Assembly (NCBI GenBank): GCA_946187095.1
Contig: CAMHPW010000092.1
Location: 1 to 5,448 of the forward strand
DNA length: 5,448 nucleotides
Source: an uncultured Clostridia bacterium
GTDB lineage: Bacteria > Bacillota > Clostridia > Oscillospirales > Acutalibacteraceae
Direction: 5' to 3'
Shown: piece after piece, positions 1-5,448 of the stretch
How the letters are laid out: every line of letters starts with the position of its first letter
How positions within the stretch are numbered: position 1 is the first letter of the stretch
Notes under the pieces: generated by a model
The model's database searches: none
The model's input: only the letters and a program-made list of their open reading frames with translations
Told to the model about the DNA's origin: nothing
Program-made: the position numbers and the translations under genes

Positions 1-320
1 ATTTTCACGTCAACACCTGCACGATAGTTCCAACGGTCATAGTCGAGATTACCCAGTGCAATGATACCGAGTTTGACCCCCCTTTCCACATTCGACTTGG
101 AAAGATTACACGCCATGCCCGATATGAATATGAACAGACTTGCAAAATACAGTTCGGCAGGAGTAAAAAAATCATAGAGCATTTTTCCCCATTCCCATTG
201 GAACACGCTGCCGATCAGATAAAAAGCATGGTAGAATATCATGCAGATCACTGCAGTTCCCCTCAGTTCATCAAGCAGATGCATTCTCCATTTTTTCTTT
301 TTCTGGGCTTCGTCAGCCAT
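1..320 (-). CDS. DUF1624 / HGSNAT-like membrane acyltransferase, N-terminal part (runs off the window)
   Basis: The reading frame starts at the ATG read from 320 down to 318. A ribosome site (AAGGAG, 330-335 on the complement) lies 9 bases upstream. About 106 residues are visible. A short basic leader (residues 7-12) precedes LLDELRGTAVICMIFYHAFY at 15-34, then a second hydrophobic stretch ending in FIFISGMACNLSKSN (63-77) and ERGVKLGIIAL (79-89). The order LDELRG, YHAF, FISG, S-x-SN, RG-K is the N-terminal pattern of the DUF1624 family, multi-pass proteins related to heparan-alpha-glucosaminide N-acetyltransferase. Substrate is unknown for bacterial members. After residue 90 the frame stays open but turns polar (NLDYDRWNYRAG), where the family has a membrane helix. 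The +1 frame there reads VISTMTVGTIVQVLT, so an indel near base 51-55 is likely. The gene is divergent from the thioesterase gene. Family call is fairly sure; its integrity is not. Confidence 0.8.
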   Translation of the reverse strand, partial: MADEAQKKKKWRMHLLDELRGTAVICMIFYHAFYLIGSVFQWEWGKMLYDFFTPAELYFASLFIFISGMACNLSKSNVERGVKLGIIALGNLDYDRWNYRAGVDVK

Positions 321-341
321 TACAAACAACTCCTTTTTGTT

Positions 342-443
342 AATGAGGAATTAGGAATTAGGAATGAGGAATTTTTTTGAAATTTCTTCATCGGCAGGGC
401 ATACAAAATATTCCTCATTCCTCACTCCTCATTTCTCATTTCT
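342..443. repeat. Imperfect palindrome of inverted heptamer arrays (AATGAGG/AATTAGG)
   Basis: The left arm (342-372) is four consecutive heptamers, AATGAGG, AATTAGG, AATTAGG, AATGAGG, plus AAT. The right arm (410-443) is the same kind of array on the other strand: ATTCCTC, ATTCCTC, ACTCCTC, ATTTCTC, ATTTCT. Over 31 aligned bases the arms are complementary with four mismatches and are separated by a 37-base spacer (373-409). A transcript through it could form a long stem. It fills the space between the divergent start codons at 320 and 529, between the DUF1624 ribosome site and the promoter at 445-473. It could be a small non-autonomous mobile element or a heptamer-slippage repeat. I see no clear target duplication and no open frame that belongs to it. 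Confidence 0.75.
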
Positions 444-444
444 A

Positions 445-473
445 TTGATTGAACCGCTTATATATGTTATAAT
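445..473 (+). promoter_or_regulatory. Sigma-A type promoter for the thioesterase / Cys-rich gene pair
   Basis: TTGATT (445-450) and TATAAT (468-473) are separated by exactly 17 bases. A TGT directly before the -10 box gives an extended -10 element. Transcription would start near 480, about 50 bases before the ATG at 529. The -35 box begins right after the heptamer palindrome, so that structure lies upstream of, not inside, the transcript. Confidence 0.75.
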
Positions 474-528
474 AAATTATATCAGCAAATTCGTATAGAA
501 TCAAGAAGAATAAAGGAGGTTTTTTTAA

Positions 529-927
529 ATGACGGAATTAAAAATCGGCATGGAATATACAGTGTCAGCCAAAGTCACGCCAAGCAATACTGCCCTTGCC
601 ATGCAAAGCGGCACTCTGGAAGTTTTTGCCACTCCTGCCGTATCGGCATTGATGGAAAAAGCGGCTTTTCAGCTTGTACAGCCCTGTCTTGACGAGGGGA
701 TCACGACTGTCGGCACGATGATCTTTCTGGAACATATCAGTGCAAGCCCCATCGGTGCTGACATTACGGCAAAGGCTGTATTGACAGACATGAACGGCAG
801 AAAATTTTATTTTGATATTTTCGCCTATGACAATGCGGGACTGATCGCTCAGGGAAAGCATGAAAGATTTTCCGTGAAAATTGAAAAATTCATGCAAAAA
901 ACCAACTCCAAAATCAGAAAGGAATGA
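529..927 (+). CDS. FlK-like hotdog-fold thioesterase
   Basis: The protein has 132 residues and a single hotdog domain; no signal peptide or membrane segment is seen, so it should be cytosolic. The start is fixed by AAAGGAGG (512-519), 9 bases before the ATG. It resembles fluoroacetyl-CoA thioesterase FlK: VFATPAVSALMEKAA (32-46) matches the helix region, FLEHISASP (66-74) the following strand, and GKHERF (109-114) plus EKF (119-121) the C-terminal strands. The FlK triad, Thr42/Glu50/His76, has counterparts Thr35, Glu43 and His69 with identical spacing (8 and 26 residues), so acyl-CoA thioester hydrolysis is likely. FlK is known for fluoroacetyl-CoA, but most such homologues have no known substrate, and nothing here indicates fluoroacetate metabolism. 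It is the first gene of an apparent two-gene unit, with the next start only 4 bases past its stop. No truncation is seen. Confidence 0.85.
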   Translation: MTELKIGMEYTVSAKVTPSNTALAMQSGTLEVFATPAVSALMEKAAFQLVQPCLDEGITTVGTMIFLEHISASPIGADITAKAVLTDMNGRKFYFDIFAYDNAGLIAQGKHERFSVKIEKFMQKTNSKIRKE

Positions 928-931
928 TCAT

Positions 932-1309
932 ATGACAAGAGCAGAAAAAGCTGTTGAATTCAAAAAAAGAAATAACTGCTGTCAGGCGGTGCTGCTTGCA
1001 TTTGCCGACAAACTTCCGTTTGATGAAACAACACTTCGTCAGATGGGTTCGGGATTCGGTTCGGGTATGGGCTGTATGGAGGCAACTTGCGGTGCATTAT
1101 GCGGTGCCTGTATATGTGCAGGTATGCTCAACAATACAGGCAGACCGACTTCCATGCTTTCCAGAATGATCCTGAATGACTTTCAGACAAACTGCGGTGC
1201 AACGGTCTGCAAAGACCTCAAGGGCATCGGAACAGGCAAAGTCCTTTGCAGTTGTGACGACTGTGTGAAAAATGCCGTGCTTGCACTCGAAAAAACTCTC
1301 TCTGTATGA
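932..1309 (+). CDS. C_GCAxxG_C_C family cysteine-rich protein (putative redox or metal-binding)
   Basis: The protein has 125 residues. I chose the ATG at 932 because AAAGGA (918-923) sits 8 bases before it. An in-frame ATG at 881 would overlap the thioesterase by 47 bases without a ribosome site. The family pattern is clear: NNCCQAVLLAF (14-24), GSGFGSGMGC (39-48), TCGALCGA (52-59), then NCGATVCKDLKG (87-98). Twelve cysteines are present (16, 17, 48, 53, 57, 60, 62, 88, 93, 106, 108, 111). That density suggests metal or Fe-S binding, or thiol redox chemistry, but the family has no proven reaction that I can name. No export signal or membrane segment is visible. It is probably co-transcribed with the thioesterase from the promoter at 445-473; no terminator follows it, so transcripts may run on into metG. 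Family is sure, function is not. Confidence 0.87.
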   Translation: MTRAEKAVEFKKRNNCCQAVLLAFADKLPFDETTLRQMGSGFGSGMGCMEATCGALCGACICAGMLNNTGRPTSMLSRMILNDFQTNCGATVCKDLKGIGTGKVLCSCDDCVKNAVLALEKTLSV

Positions 1310-1318
1310 AAAAAACTA

Positions 1319-1347
1319 TTGATAAAAATTTCAATTTGTTATAGAAT
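1319..1347 (+). promoter_or_regulatory. Probable promoter of metG
   Basis: TTGATA (1319-1324) and TAGAAT (1342-1347) are separated by 17 bases, one mismatch from consensus in each box. The -35 box starts 10 bases after the stop codon of the upstream gene. Transcription would begin near 1354, leaving a leader under 30 bases before the metG ATG. That is far too short for a T-box or SAM riboswitch. Confidence 0.65.
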
Positions 1348-1381
1348 TGATACATTAAAAAGAAAATTGGAGGGATTCTTT

Positions 1382-3334
1382 ATGCAAAAGCATACCGGGG
1401 AAAAGTATTATATTACAACTCCCATTTACTACCCGTCGGGCAATCCGCATATCGGCCATTGCTATACGACTGCCGCCTGCGATTCCATCGCACGTTACAG
1501 ACGTATGCAGGGCTATGATGTGATGTTCCTGACAGGTACGGATGAACATGGTCTGAAAATCGAACAGAAGGCTGCCGAAAAGGGCGTTACTCCCAAGCAG
1601 TACGTTGACGAGATCGTTGAGATATTCAAAAAACTCTGGAAATACATGAATATCAGCTATGACAGATATATCCGTACAACTGACGATTATCATGTAACGG
1701 CGGTTCAGAAGATTTTCAAGGACCTCTATGACAAGGGCTATATCTACAAAGGCGAATACAAGGGCAAATACTGCACTCCCTGCGAAAGTTTCTGGACGGA
1801 TTCACAGCTCGTTGACGGCAAATGCCCCGACTGCGGCAGACCTGTCGTGGAAGCCAAAGAAGAAGCCTATTTCTTTAAAATGTCGCCCTTTGCCGACAGA
1901 ATTGAAAAACTGCTCACCGAAACGGACTATTTACAGCCCAAAACTCGTGCATTAGAACTCGTCAATAATTTTATCAAGCCCGGACTGGAAGATTTATGCG
2001 TTTCAAGAACAAGTTTCAAATGGGGCATTCCCGTTACATTTGACACAAACCATGTTGTCTATGTATGGATAGATGCACTTTCCAACTATATCACGGCTCT
2101 CGGCTATGATAATGACACTTACAATGACTATGACAAATTCTGGCCTGCCGATGTCCACATGGTCGCTAAAGATATCATGCGTTTCCATGCGATCATCTGG
2201 CCTGCTATGCTCATGGCTCTCGATCTGCCTTTGCCGAAACATCTTGCCGTACATGGCTGGATTACTTTCAACGGTCAGAAAATGAGCAAATCTCTCGGAA
2301 ATATCATAGATCCGTTTGTATTGGGCGAGCGTTACGGTGCAGACGCTATCCGTTATCACATCATGAGAGAAATGGCTCTCGGTTCGGACAGTTCATTCTC
2401 CAATGAAATCATGATCAACCGTATCAACACAGACCTTGCCAACGGCTTGGGCAATCTCGTTTCAAGAACCGTTGCCATGGTGGACAAGTATTTCGGCGGC
2501 ACTCTCCCCGAAATTCAGCACAGCGGTGAATTTGATGATGATCTGATCGCACAGGCAACGGCACTTGTCGATACCGTTGACGGCTTTATTGACAAAACAC
2601 AGTTGAACAATGCCCTTGCAGAGATATTCAAAGTCGTATCCCGTGCCAACAAATATATTGATGAAACAACACCTTGGGTACTTGCCAAAGATGAAGCAAA
2701 TAAACCTCGCCTTGCGTGTGTACTTTACAATTTATTGGAAACAATAAGAATCGTATCGACACTTCTTTCCGCATTCATGCCGACAACCATGCCTGTTGTA
2801 TGGGAACAGATCGGTGCAACCGAAAATGATGTCACTTATGAAAATACAGCAGTATTCGGTGTACTTCCCAAAACCGTGACCGTTCACAAGGGCGATATCA
2901 TCTTCCCCAGAATAGACGTTGACAAGGAAATTGACGAACTCAATAAATTGATTGGTTCACAGAAAAAGGAAGAACCCAAGCCCGAATCCAAACCCGAAAA
3001 GCCTGAAAATGTCGCTTTGATCGGCATAGATGATTTTGCCAAAGTCGAATTGAGAGTGGCGGAAATTACAGCTTGCGAACCTGTCAAGAAAGCCAAAAAA
3101 CTTCTCAAACTCACTTTGAATGACGGTTTCGGTGAAAGGACTGTCGCAAGCGGTATTGCAAAGTACTATAAGCCCGAAGAACTCGTCGGAAAGAAGATCA
3201 TTCTCGTTGCAAACCTGAAGCCTGCCGTATTGTGCGGCGTGGAAAGTCAGGGAATGATCCTTGCCGGCGAAAACGGTGATGATGTCAAAGTCATATTTGT
3301 TGACGGTCTGCCTGCGGGAAGCAAAATCAGATAA
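1382..3334 (+). CDS. metG: Methionine--tRNA ligase with C-terminal tRNA-binding domain
   Basis: This 650-residue cytosolic class I synthetase charges tRNA-Met with methionine using ATP. The ATG at 1382 is chosen because TTGGAGGG (1367-1374) lies 7 bases upstream; an in-frame TTG at 1319 has no ribosome site and falls on the promoter. The nucleotide-binding signature HIGH is at 23-26 after YYITTPIYYPSGNP. FLTGTDEHG, a conserved active-site segment, follows. The zinc-knuckle cysteines are Cys131, Cys134, Cys148 and Cys151. KMSKS is at 300-304, followed by LGNIIDP. The helical anticodon-binding domain covers roughly residues 350-520. A Lys/Glu/Pro-rich linker (about 527-543) leads to an OB-fold tRNA-binding domain of the EMAP-II/Arc1p type (about 549-650; DDFAKVELRV, then GIAKYY and NLKPAVLCGVESQGMIL), which in this family also aids dimerisation. 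Length is normal and all motifs are intact. It appears to have its own promoter. Confidence 0.98.
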   Translation: MQKHTGEKYYITTPIYYPSGNPHIGHCYTTAACDSIARYRRMQGYDVMFLTGTDEHGLKIEQKAAEKGVTPKQYVDEIVEIFKKLWKYMNISYDRYIRTTDDYHVTAVQKIFKDLYDKGYIYKGEYKGKYCTPCESFWTDSQLVDGKCPDCGRPVVEAKEEAYFFKMSPFADRIEKLLTETDYLQPKTRALELVNNFIKPGLEDLCVSRTSFKWGIPVTFDTNHVVYVWIDALSNYITALGYDNDTYNDYDKFWPADVHMVAKDIMRFHAIIWPAMLMALDLPLPKHLAVHGWITFNGQKMSKSLGNIIDPFVLGERYGADAIRYHIMREMALGSDSSFSNEIMINRINTDLANGLGNLVSRTVAMVDKYFGGTLPEIQHSGEFDDDLIAQATALVDTVDGFIDKTQLNNALAEIFKVVSRANKYIDETTPWVLAKDEANKPRLACVLYNLLETIRIVSTLLSAFMPTTMPVVWEQIGATENDVTYENTAVFGVLPKTVTVHKGDIIFPRIDVDKEIDELNKLIGSQKKEEPKPESKPEKPENVALIGIDDFAKVELRVAEITACEPVKKAKKLLKLTLNDGFGERTVASGIAKYYKPEELVGKKIILVANLKPAVLCGVESQGMILAGENGDDVKVIFVDGLPAGSKIR

Positions 3335-3369
3335 AATAAAAATTTTCTGTTAAAATTTGCAAAAACGTC

Positions 3370-3398
3370 TTGTAATTTCTCCCGGAATATATTAAAAT
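3370..3398 (+). promoter_or_regulatory. Promoter of the GAPDH gene
   Basis: TTGTAA (3370-3375) and TAAAAT (3393-3398) are separated by 17 bases in the 97-base gap after metG. Transcription would start near 3405, about 27 bases before the ATG. The upstream stretch (about 3335-3365) is A/T-rich and may act as an UP element. It also holds a weak AT-only inverted repeat, AAATTTT/AAAATTT, which I do not call a terminator. Confidence 0.65.
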
Positions 3399-3431
3399 AG
3401 ATTAAGAAAAAATATTAGGAGGTAATTTCCC

Positions 3432-4469
3432 ATGTCAGTTAAAGTTGCTATTAATGGTTTCGGTCGTATCGGTCGTCTTGCTTTCAGACAGATGTTCGGT
3501 GCAGAGGGTTATGAAGTTGTTGCTATCAACGATCTTACAAAACCTTCCATGCTCGCTAATCTCTTGAAGTATGACACAGCTCAGGGCGGCTATTGCGGTA
3601 AAATCGGCGAAGGTCTGCACACTGTTTCTGCTGATGACGAGGCAGGCACTATCACAGTTGACGGCAAGACTCTTACTATCTATGCTAAAGCTAATGCTGC
3701 CGAGCTTCCCTGGGGCGAACTTGGTGTTGACGTTGTTCTCGAGTGCACAGGTTTCTACTGCTCAAAGGCTAAGTCACAGGCTCACATTGATGCAGGTGCA
3801 AAGAAAGTTGTTATTTCCGCTCCTGCAGGTAATGACCTTAAAACAATCGTATACAGCGTAAACGAGAAAACTCTCACAGCTGATGATACCATCATTTCTG
3901 CTGCTTCCTGTACAACAAACTGCCTTGCTCCCATGGCTAAGGCTCTCAATGACTATGCTCCCATCCAGAGCGGTATCATGAGTACGATCCACGCTTACAC
4001 AGGCGATCAGATGATTCTTGACGGTCCTCACAGAAAGGGCGACCTCAGACGTGCAAGAGCAGGTGCTGCCAATATCGTTCCCAACTCAACAGGTGCTGCC
4101 AAGGCTATCGGTCTTGTTATTCCTGAACTCAACGGCAAACTCATCGGTTCTGCTCAGCGTGTTCCTGTTCCCACAGGCTCCACAACTATCCTTACAGCAG
4201 TTGTAAAGGGTGCTGACGTTACAAAAGAAGGCATCAATGCTGCTATGAAGGCTGCTGCTTCCGAGTCTTTCGGCTACAACGAGGATCAGATCGTTTCTTC
4301 TGACGTTATCGGCATGAGATACGGCTCACTCTTCGATGCTACTCAGACAATGGTTGCCAAGATTGCTGACGATCTCTATGAAGTACAGGTAGTTTCATGG
4401 TACGACAACGAGAACAGCTACACAAGCCAGATGGTCAGAACGATCAAGTATTTTGCTGAACTCGGCTGA
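3432..4469 (+). CDS. gap: Glyceraldehyde-3-phosphate dehydrogenase, NAD-type, glycolytic
   Basis: The protein has 345 residues and is cytosolic. It converts glyceraldehyde 3-phosphate, phosphate and NAD+ to 1,3-bisphosphoglycerate. AGGAGGT (3417-3423) lies 8 bases before the ATG. The Rossmann motif NGFGRIGR is at 8-15. Asp34, in the AIND segment after the second strand, is the usual marker of NAD+ preference. The catalytic Cys160 is in SCTTNC (159-164) and the base His187 is in HAYTGDQ. Arg243, in [11 protein letters not shown], matches the substrate-phosphate arginine, and the C-terminal WYDNENSY motif is present. The [16 protein letters not shown] variant is, as I recall, common in anaerobic bacteria. 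Codon use leans strongly to GCT and GTT, unlike the GCC-rich metG, as expected for a very highly expressed gene. It is a monocistronic unit: own promoter before it, strong hairpin after it, and no phosphoglycerate kinase gene next to it. Confidence 0.97.
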   Translation: MSVKVAINGFGRIGRLAFRQMFGAEGYEVVAINDLTKPSMLANLLKYDTAQGGYCGKIGEGLHTVSADDEAGTITVDGKTLTIYAKANAAELPWGELGVDVVLECTGFYCSKAKSQAHIDAGAKKVVISAPAGNDLKTIVYSVNEKTLTADDTIISAASCTTNCLAPMAKALNDYAPIQSGIMSTIHAYTGDQMILDGPHRKGDLRRARAGAANIVPNSTGAAKAIGLVIPELNGKLIGSAQRVPVPTGSTTILTAVVKGADVTKEGINAAMKAAASESFGYNEDQIVSSDVIGMRYGSLFDATQTMVAKIADDLYEVQVVSWYDNENSYTSQMVRTIKYFAELG

Positions 4470-4499
4470 TATCTGAAATCGTTAATAAACAAAAAATTC

Positions 4500-4537
4500 G
4501 GAGTGTCCTGATTTTTAGTCGGGACACTCCTTTTCTT
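4500..4537. terminator. Bidirectional intrinsic terminator between convergent genes
   Basis: GGAGTGTCCTGA (4500-4511) pairs with TCGGGACACTCC (4519-4530): a 12-bp stem with one G-T wobble and a 7-base loop. TTTTCTT (4531-4537) follows on the plus strand, ending the GAPDH transcript 30 bases after its stop. On the minus strand the hairpin is followed by GAATTTTTTG, so it can also end the convergent SpoIID-family transcript. The stop codon of that gene (4515-4517) falls in the loop region, so one stem arm encodes its last residues. Confidence 0.92.
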
Positions 4538-5066
4538 GTATGCGGCAATTGCCGTAATAATGATGAATGATCTCTTCATAGCCTGCACCCTGTTGTGCCA
4601 TGCTGTCCGCACCGTACTGACTCATGCCGACACCGTGACCGTATCCGTATACAGTAAGTATAAATTTATTATTGCTGTACATAATGTCAAAATCCGCACT
4701 TCTCAAACCGAAAATTTCCCTTATTTCCGCACCGCTGAATGTTTTGTTTCCGACTTGGATTTTCAGAACTGTACCTGAATTTGTCCTTTCGGTTTCCCCG
4801 ATCCATTGTGACGGTTCACCGCTGAATGAAACACCTTTTTCCGTCATGACTTGTCGGAATCTGTCGGCTGAAATTTCTTTTGAAGAAAGATATCCCGATA
4901 CATTGACATCACCTGCACTTGATACGGGCTGTAAAAATTCGCTTTCAAAGCCGAAAATATCTTTGGCACTTTCGGTCTGACCGCTTGAAACGGCATGATA
5001 GGCAATTTTAATTAAATTTCCTTCGGAATCCGTGAGGACTTTTCCGAACACTTCATTAACGGCTTG
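4515..5066 (-). CDS. SpoIID/LytB-domain protein, C-terminal part only (5' end missing at a junction)
   Basis: About 184 bacterial residues are visible, from SQAVNEVFGKVLT to a TAA at 4515-4517. AVNEVFGKVL, YHAVSSGQTESAKDIFG and especially GYGHGVGMSQYGADSMAQQG near the C-terminus are the pattern of the SpoIID family. SpoIID itself is a lytic transglycosylase that trims peptidoglycan during engulfment in sporulating bacteria; other members act in wall remodelling. The N-terminal half, with any signal peptide or membrane anchor and the catalytic glutamate region, is absent. An ATG at 5109-5111 keeps the frame open but lies in the AT-rich kinase DNA, has no ribosome site, and is preceded in frame by a TAA at 5133-5135. 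I therefore place the real bacterial sequence edge near 5066. The gene is convergent with GAPDH and shares its terminator. Whether it is the sporulation protein or a paralogue cannot be told from this part. Confidence 0.85.
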   Translation of the reverse strand, partial: QAVNEVFGKVLTDSEGNLIKIAYHAVSSGQTESAKDIFGFESEFLQPVSSAGDVNVSGYLSSKEISADRFRQVMTEKGVSFSGEPSQWIGETERTNSGTVLKIQVGNKTFSGAEIREIFGLRSADFDIMYSNNKFILTVYGYGHGVGMSQYGADSMAQQGAGYEEIIHHYYGNCRIQEKECPD

Positions 5067-5080
5067 TGAATATATTCTAT
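5060..5080. other. Junction between bacterial DNA and AT-rich eukaryote-like DNA
   Basis: On the minus strand the kinase frame is convincing up to IEYIH (last codon at 5066-5068). The SpoIID frame is convincing from AVNEVFGKVL onward (Ala codon at 5061-5063). The two frames differ by one base and cross here. GC falls from roughly 45% on the bacterial side to about 21% over 5081-5448. Both genes are cut at the same place. The exact breakpoint cannot be fixed, since a few bases may be shared by both sides. Confidence 0.85.
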
Positions 5081-5446
5081 TCTTTCTATCATTTGTATAC
5101 CTAACATACATGCTGTTTTTATTGAAAATGATTTATTTTGGGATTGAAATAAATTTTCTAATGATTGACCTAATAATTCCATTATTAGTATATTCAATTC
5201 TGAAGTACATCCATATGTTTTTATTTCTGGTAATCCAAATGCTTTTAAATGTTGTAATATTTTAGGCTTAATTTCGACAAAATAATTCATATCATTTTCA
5301 TTTTTATTTGTTTTTTCATCATTAGAAATTTCTTTTGATAATATTGGATTTAACAAAGATTTTTTTAATTGAAGAGCTTCTTTATCTATTTTATTTTGAT
5401 TTTTTTTCTTAGGTTTAAATTGAGAAAAAATGTTATTACTTTGAAA
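5066..5446 (-). CDS. Casein kinase 1-like Ser/Thr kinase fragment, eukaryotic type (both ends missing)
   Basis: An uninterrupted frame of 127 codons enters from the right edge and ends at the junction. The last ~75 residues follow the CK1 pattern: EIKPKILQHLKAFGLPEIK (helix C and next strand, with its Glu), TYGCTSELNILIMELLG (hinge), SLENLFQSQNKSFSIKTA, then MLGIQMIERIEYIH (5066-5107), the helix before the catalytic loop. In CK1 enzymes the HRD-type loop comes next, but the sequence switches to bacterial DNA there. The glycine-rich loop and the ATP-binding lysine are not recognisable in the visible N-terminal part, which is Lys/Asn/Gln-rich (FKPKKKNQNKIDKE; EKTNKNENDMN), like low-complexity inserts in AT-rich protist proteins. 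There is no bacterial start or ribosome site. A ciliate or other AT-rich protist source is my inference. No TAA or TAG lies in frame, so a variant genetic code cannot be tested. Confidence 0.8.
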
Positions 5447-5448
5447 AA

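Noticed and set aside
198..380. A small plus-strand open frame over the DUF1624 start and the left heptamer arm
   Set aside because: It is antisense to a recognisable gene, has no ribosome site, and ends in residues encoded by the repeat.
881..931. An ATG at 881 as the start of the Cys-rich protein
   Set aside because: It overlaps the thioesterase by 47 bases and lacks a ribosome site. The ATG at 932 has AAAGGA at good spacing and gives the normal family N-terminus.
1319..1381. A TTG start at 1319 adding 21 residues to the MetRS N-terminus
   Set aside because: It has no ribosome site, coincides with the -35 box, and the added residues precede the normal MetRS start. The ATG at 1382 has a strong site 7 bases upstream.
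1310..1381. A T-box or SAM riboswitch upstream of metG
   Set aside because: The space is only 72 bases, mostly a promoter, with no hairpin series and no T-box motif.
3335..3369. A terminator after metG (AAATTTT/AAAATTT inverted repeat)
   Set aside because: The stem is AT-only and short, with no proper U-tract. It is more likely part of the A/T-rich region upstream of the GAPDH promoter.
5032..5265. A plus-strand hydrophobic open frame of 77 residues
   Set aside because: It is antisense to both the SpoIID end and the CK1 frame and crosses the junction. Its Phe/Leu/Ile content simply reflects the A/T-rich complement of the kinase codons.
5012..5448. A functional bacterial kinase or kinase-SpoIID fusion gained by horizontal transfer
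   Set aside because: The frames do not match across the joint, the kinase lacks its catalytic loop, and no bacterial start is visible. A chimeric contig explains this more simply.

Overview
The first ~5,065 bases read as a moderately GC-balanced (about 45% in a stretch I counted), low-GC-Gram-positive type bacterial chromosome. Strong AAGGAG/AGGAGG ribosome sites, sigma-A type promoters, a SpoIID-family protein, and Clostridia-like MetRS and GAPDH all point to an anaerobic Clostridia member. A Ruminococcus/Oscillospiraceae-type organism is my best guess from protein style, not a proven assignment.

Layout. (1) 1-320, minus: the N-terminus of a DUF1624 / heparan-alpha-glucosaminide acetyltransferase-like membrane protein, running off the left edge and probably frameshifted in its last ~50 bases. 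(2) 321-528: a divergent intergenic region with a ~100-bp imperfect palindrome built from inverted AATGAGG/AATTAGG heptamer arrays, followed by a good promoter. (3) 529-1309, plus: a two-gene unit, a FlK-like hotdog thioesterase and a cysteine-rich C_GCAxxG_C_C protein 4 bp apart. (4) 1319-3334, plus: a promoter and metG (methionyl-tRNA synthetase with a C-terminal tRNA-binding domain). (5) 3370-4469, plus: a promoter and the glycolytic GAPDH gene. (6) 4500-4537: a strong hairpin terminator shared with the convergent gene, overlapping that gene's last codons. (7) 4515 to ~5065, minus: the C-terminal part of a SpoIID/LytB-domain protein. (8) ~5066-5446, minus: about 21% GC DNA that codes, without a stop, for part of a eukaryotic casein-kinase-1-like Ser/Thr kinase, probably from an AT-rich protist.

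The most striking feature is the joint at about 5060-5080. A bacterial spoIID-family gene and a eukaryotic CK1 gene are both cut there and joined out of frame, with an abrupt composition change. The simplest reading is a chimeric contig from a mixed community, for example a gut or rumen sample containing ciliates. Genuine transfer is much less likely because neither gene is intact. The bacterial genes are otherwise ordinary: translation (metG), glycolysis (gap), and a small thioesterase/redox-type pair of unknown substrate. I found no tRNA, rRNA, CRISPR array, riboswitch, T-box or transposase gene.
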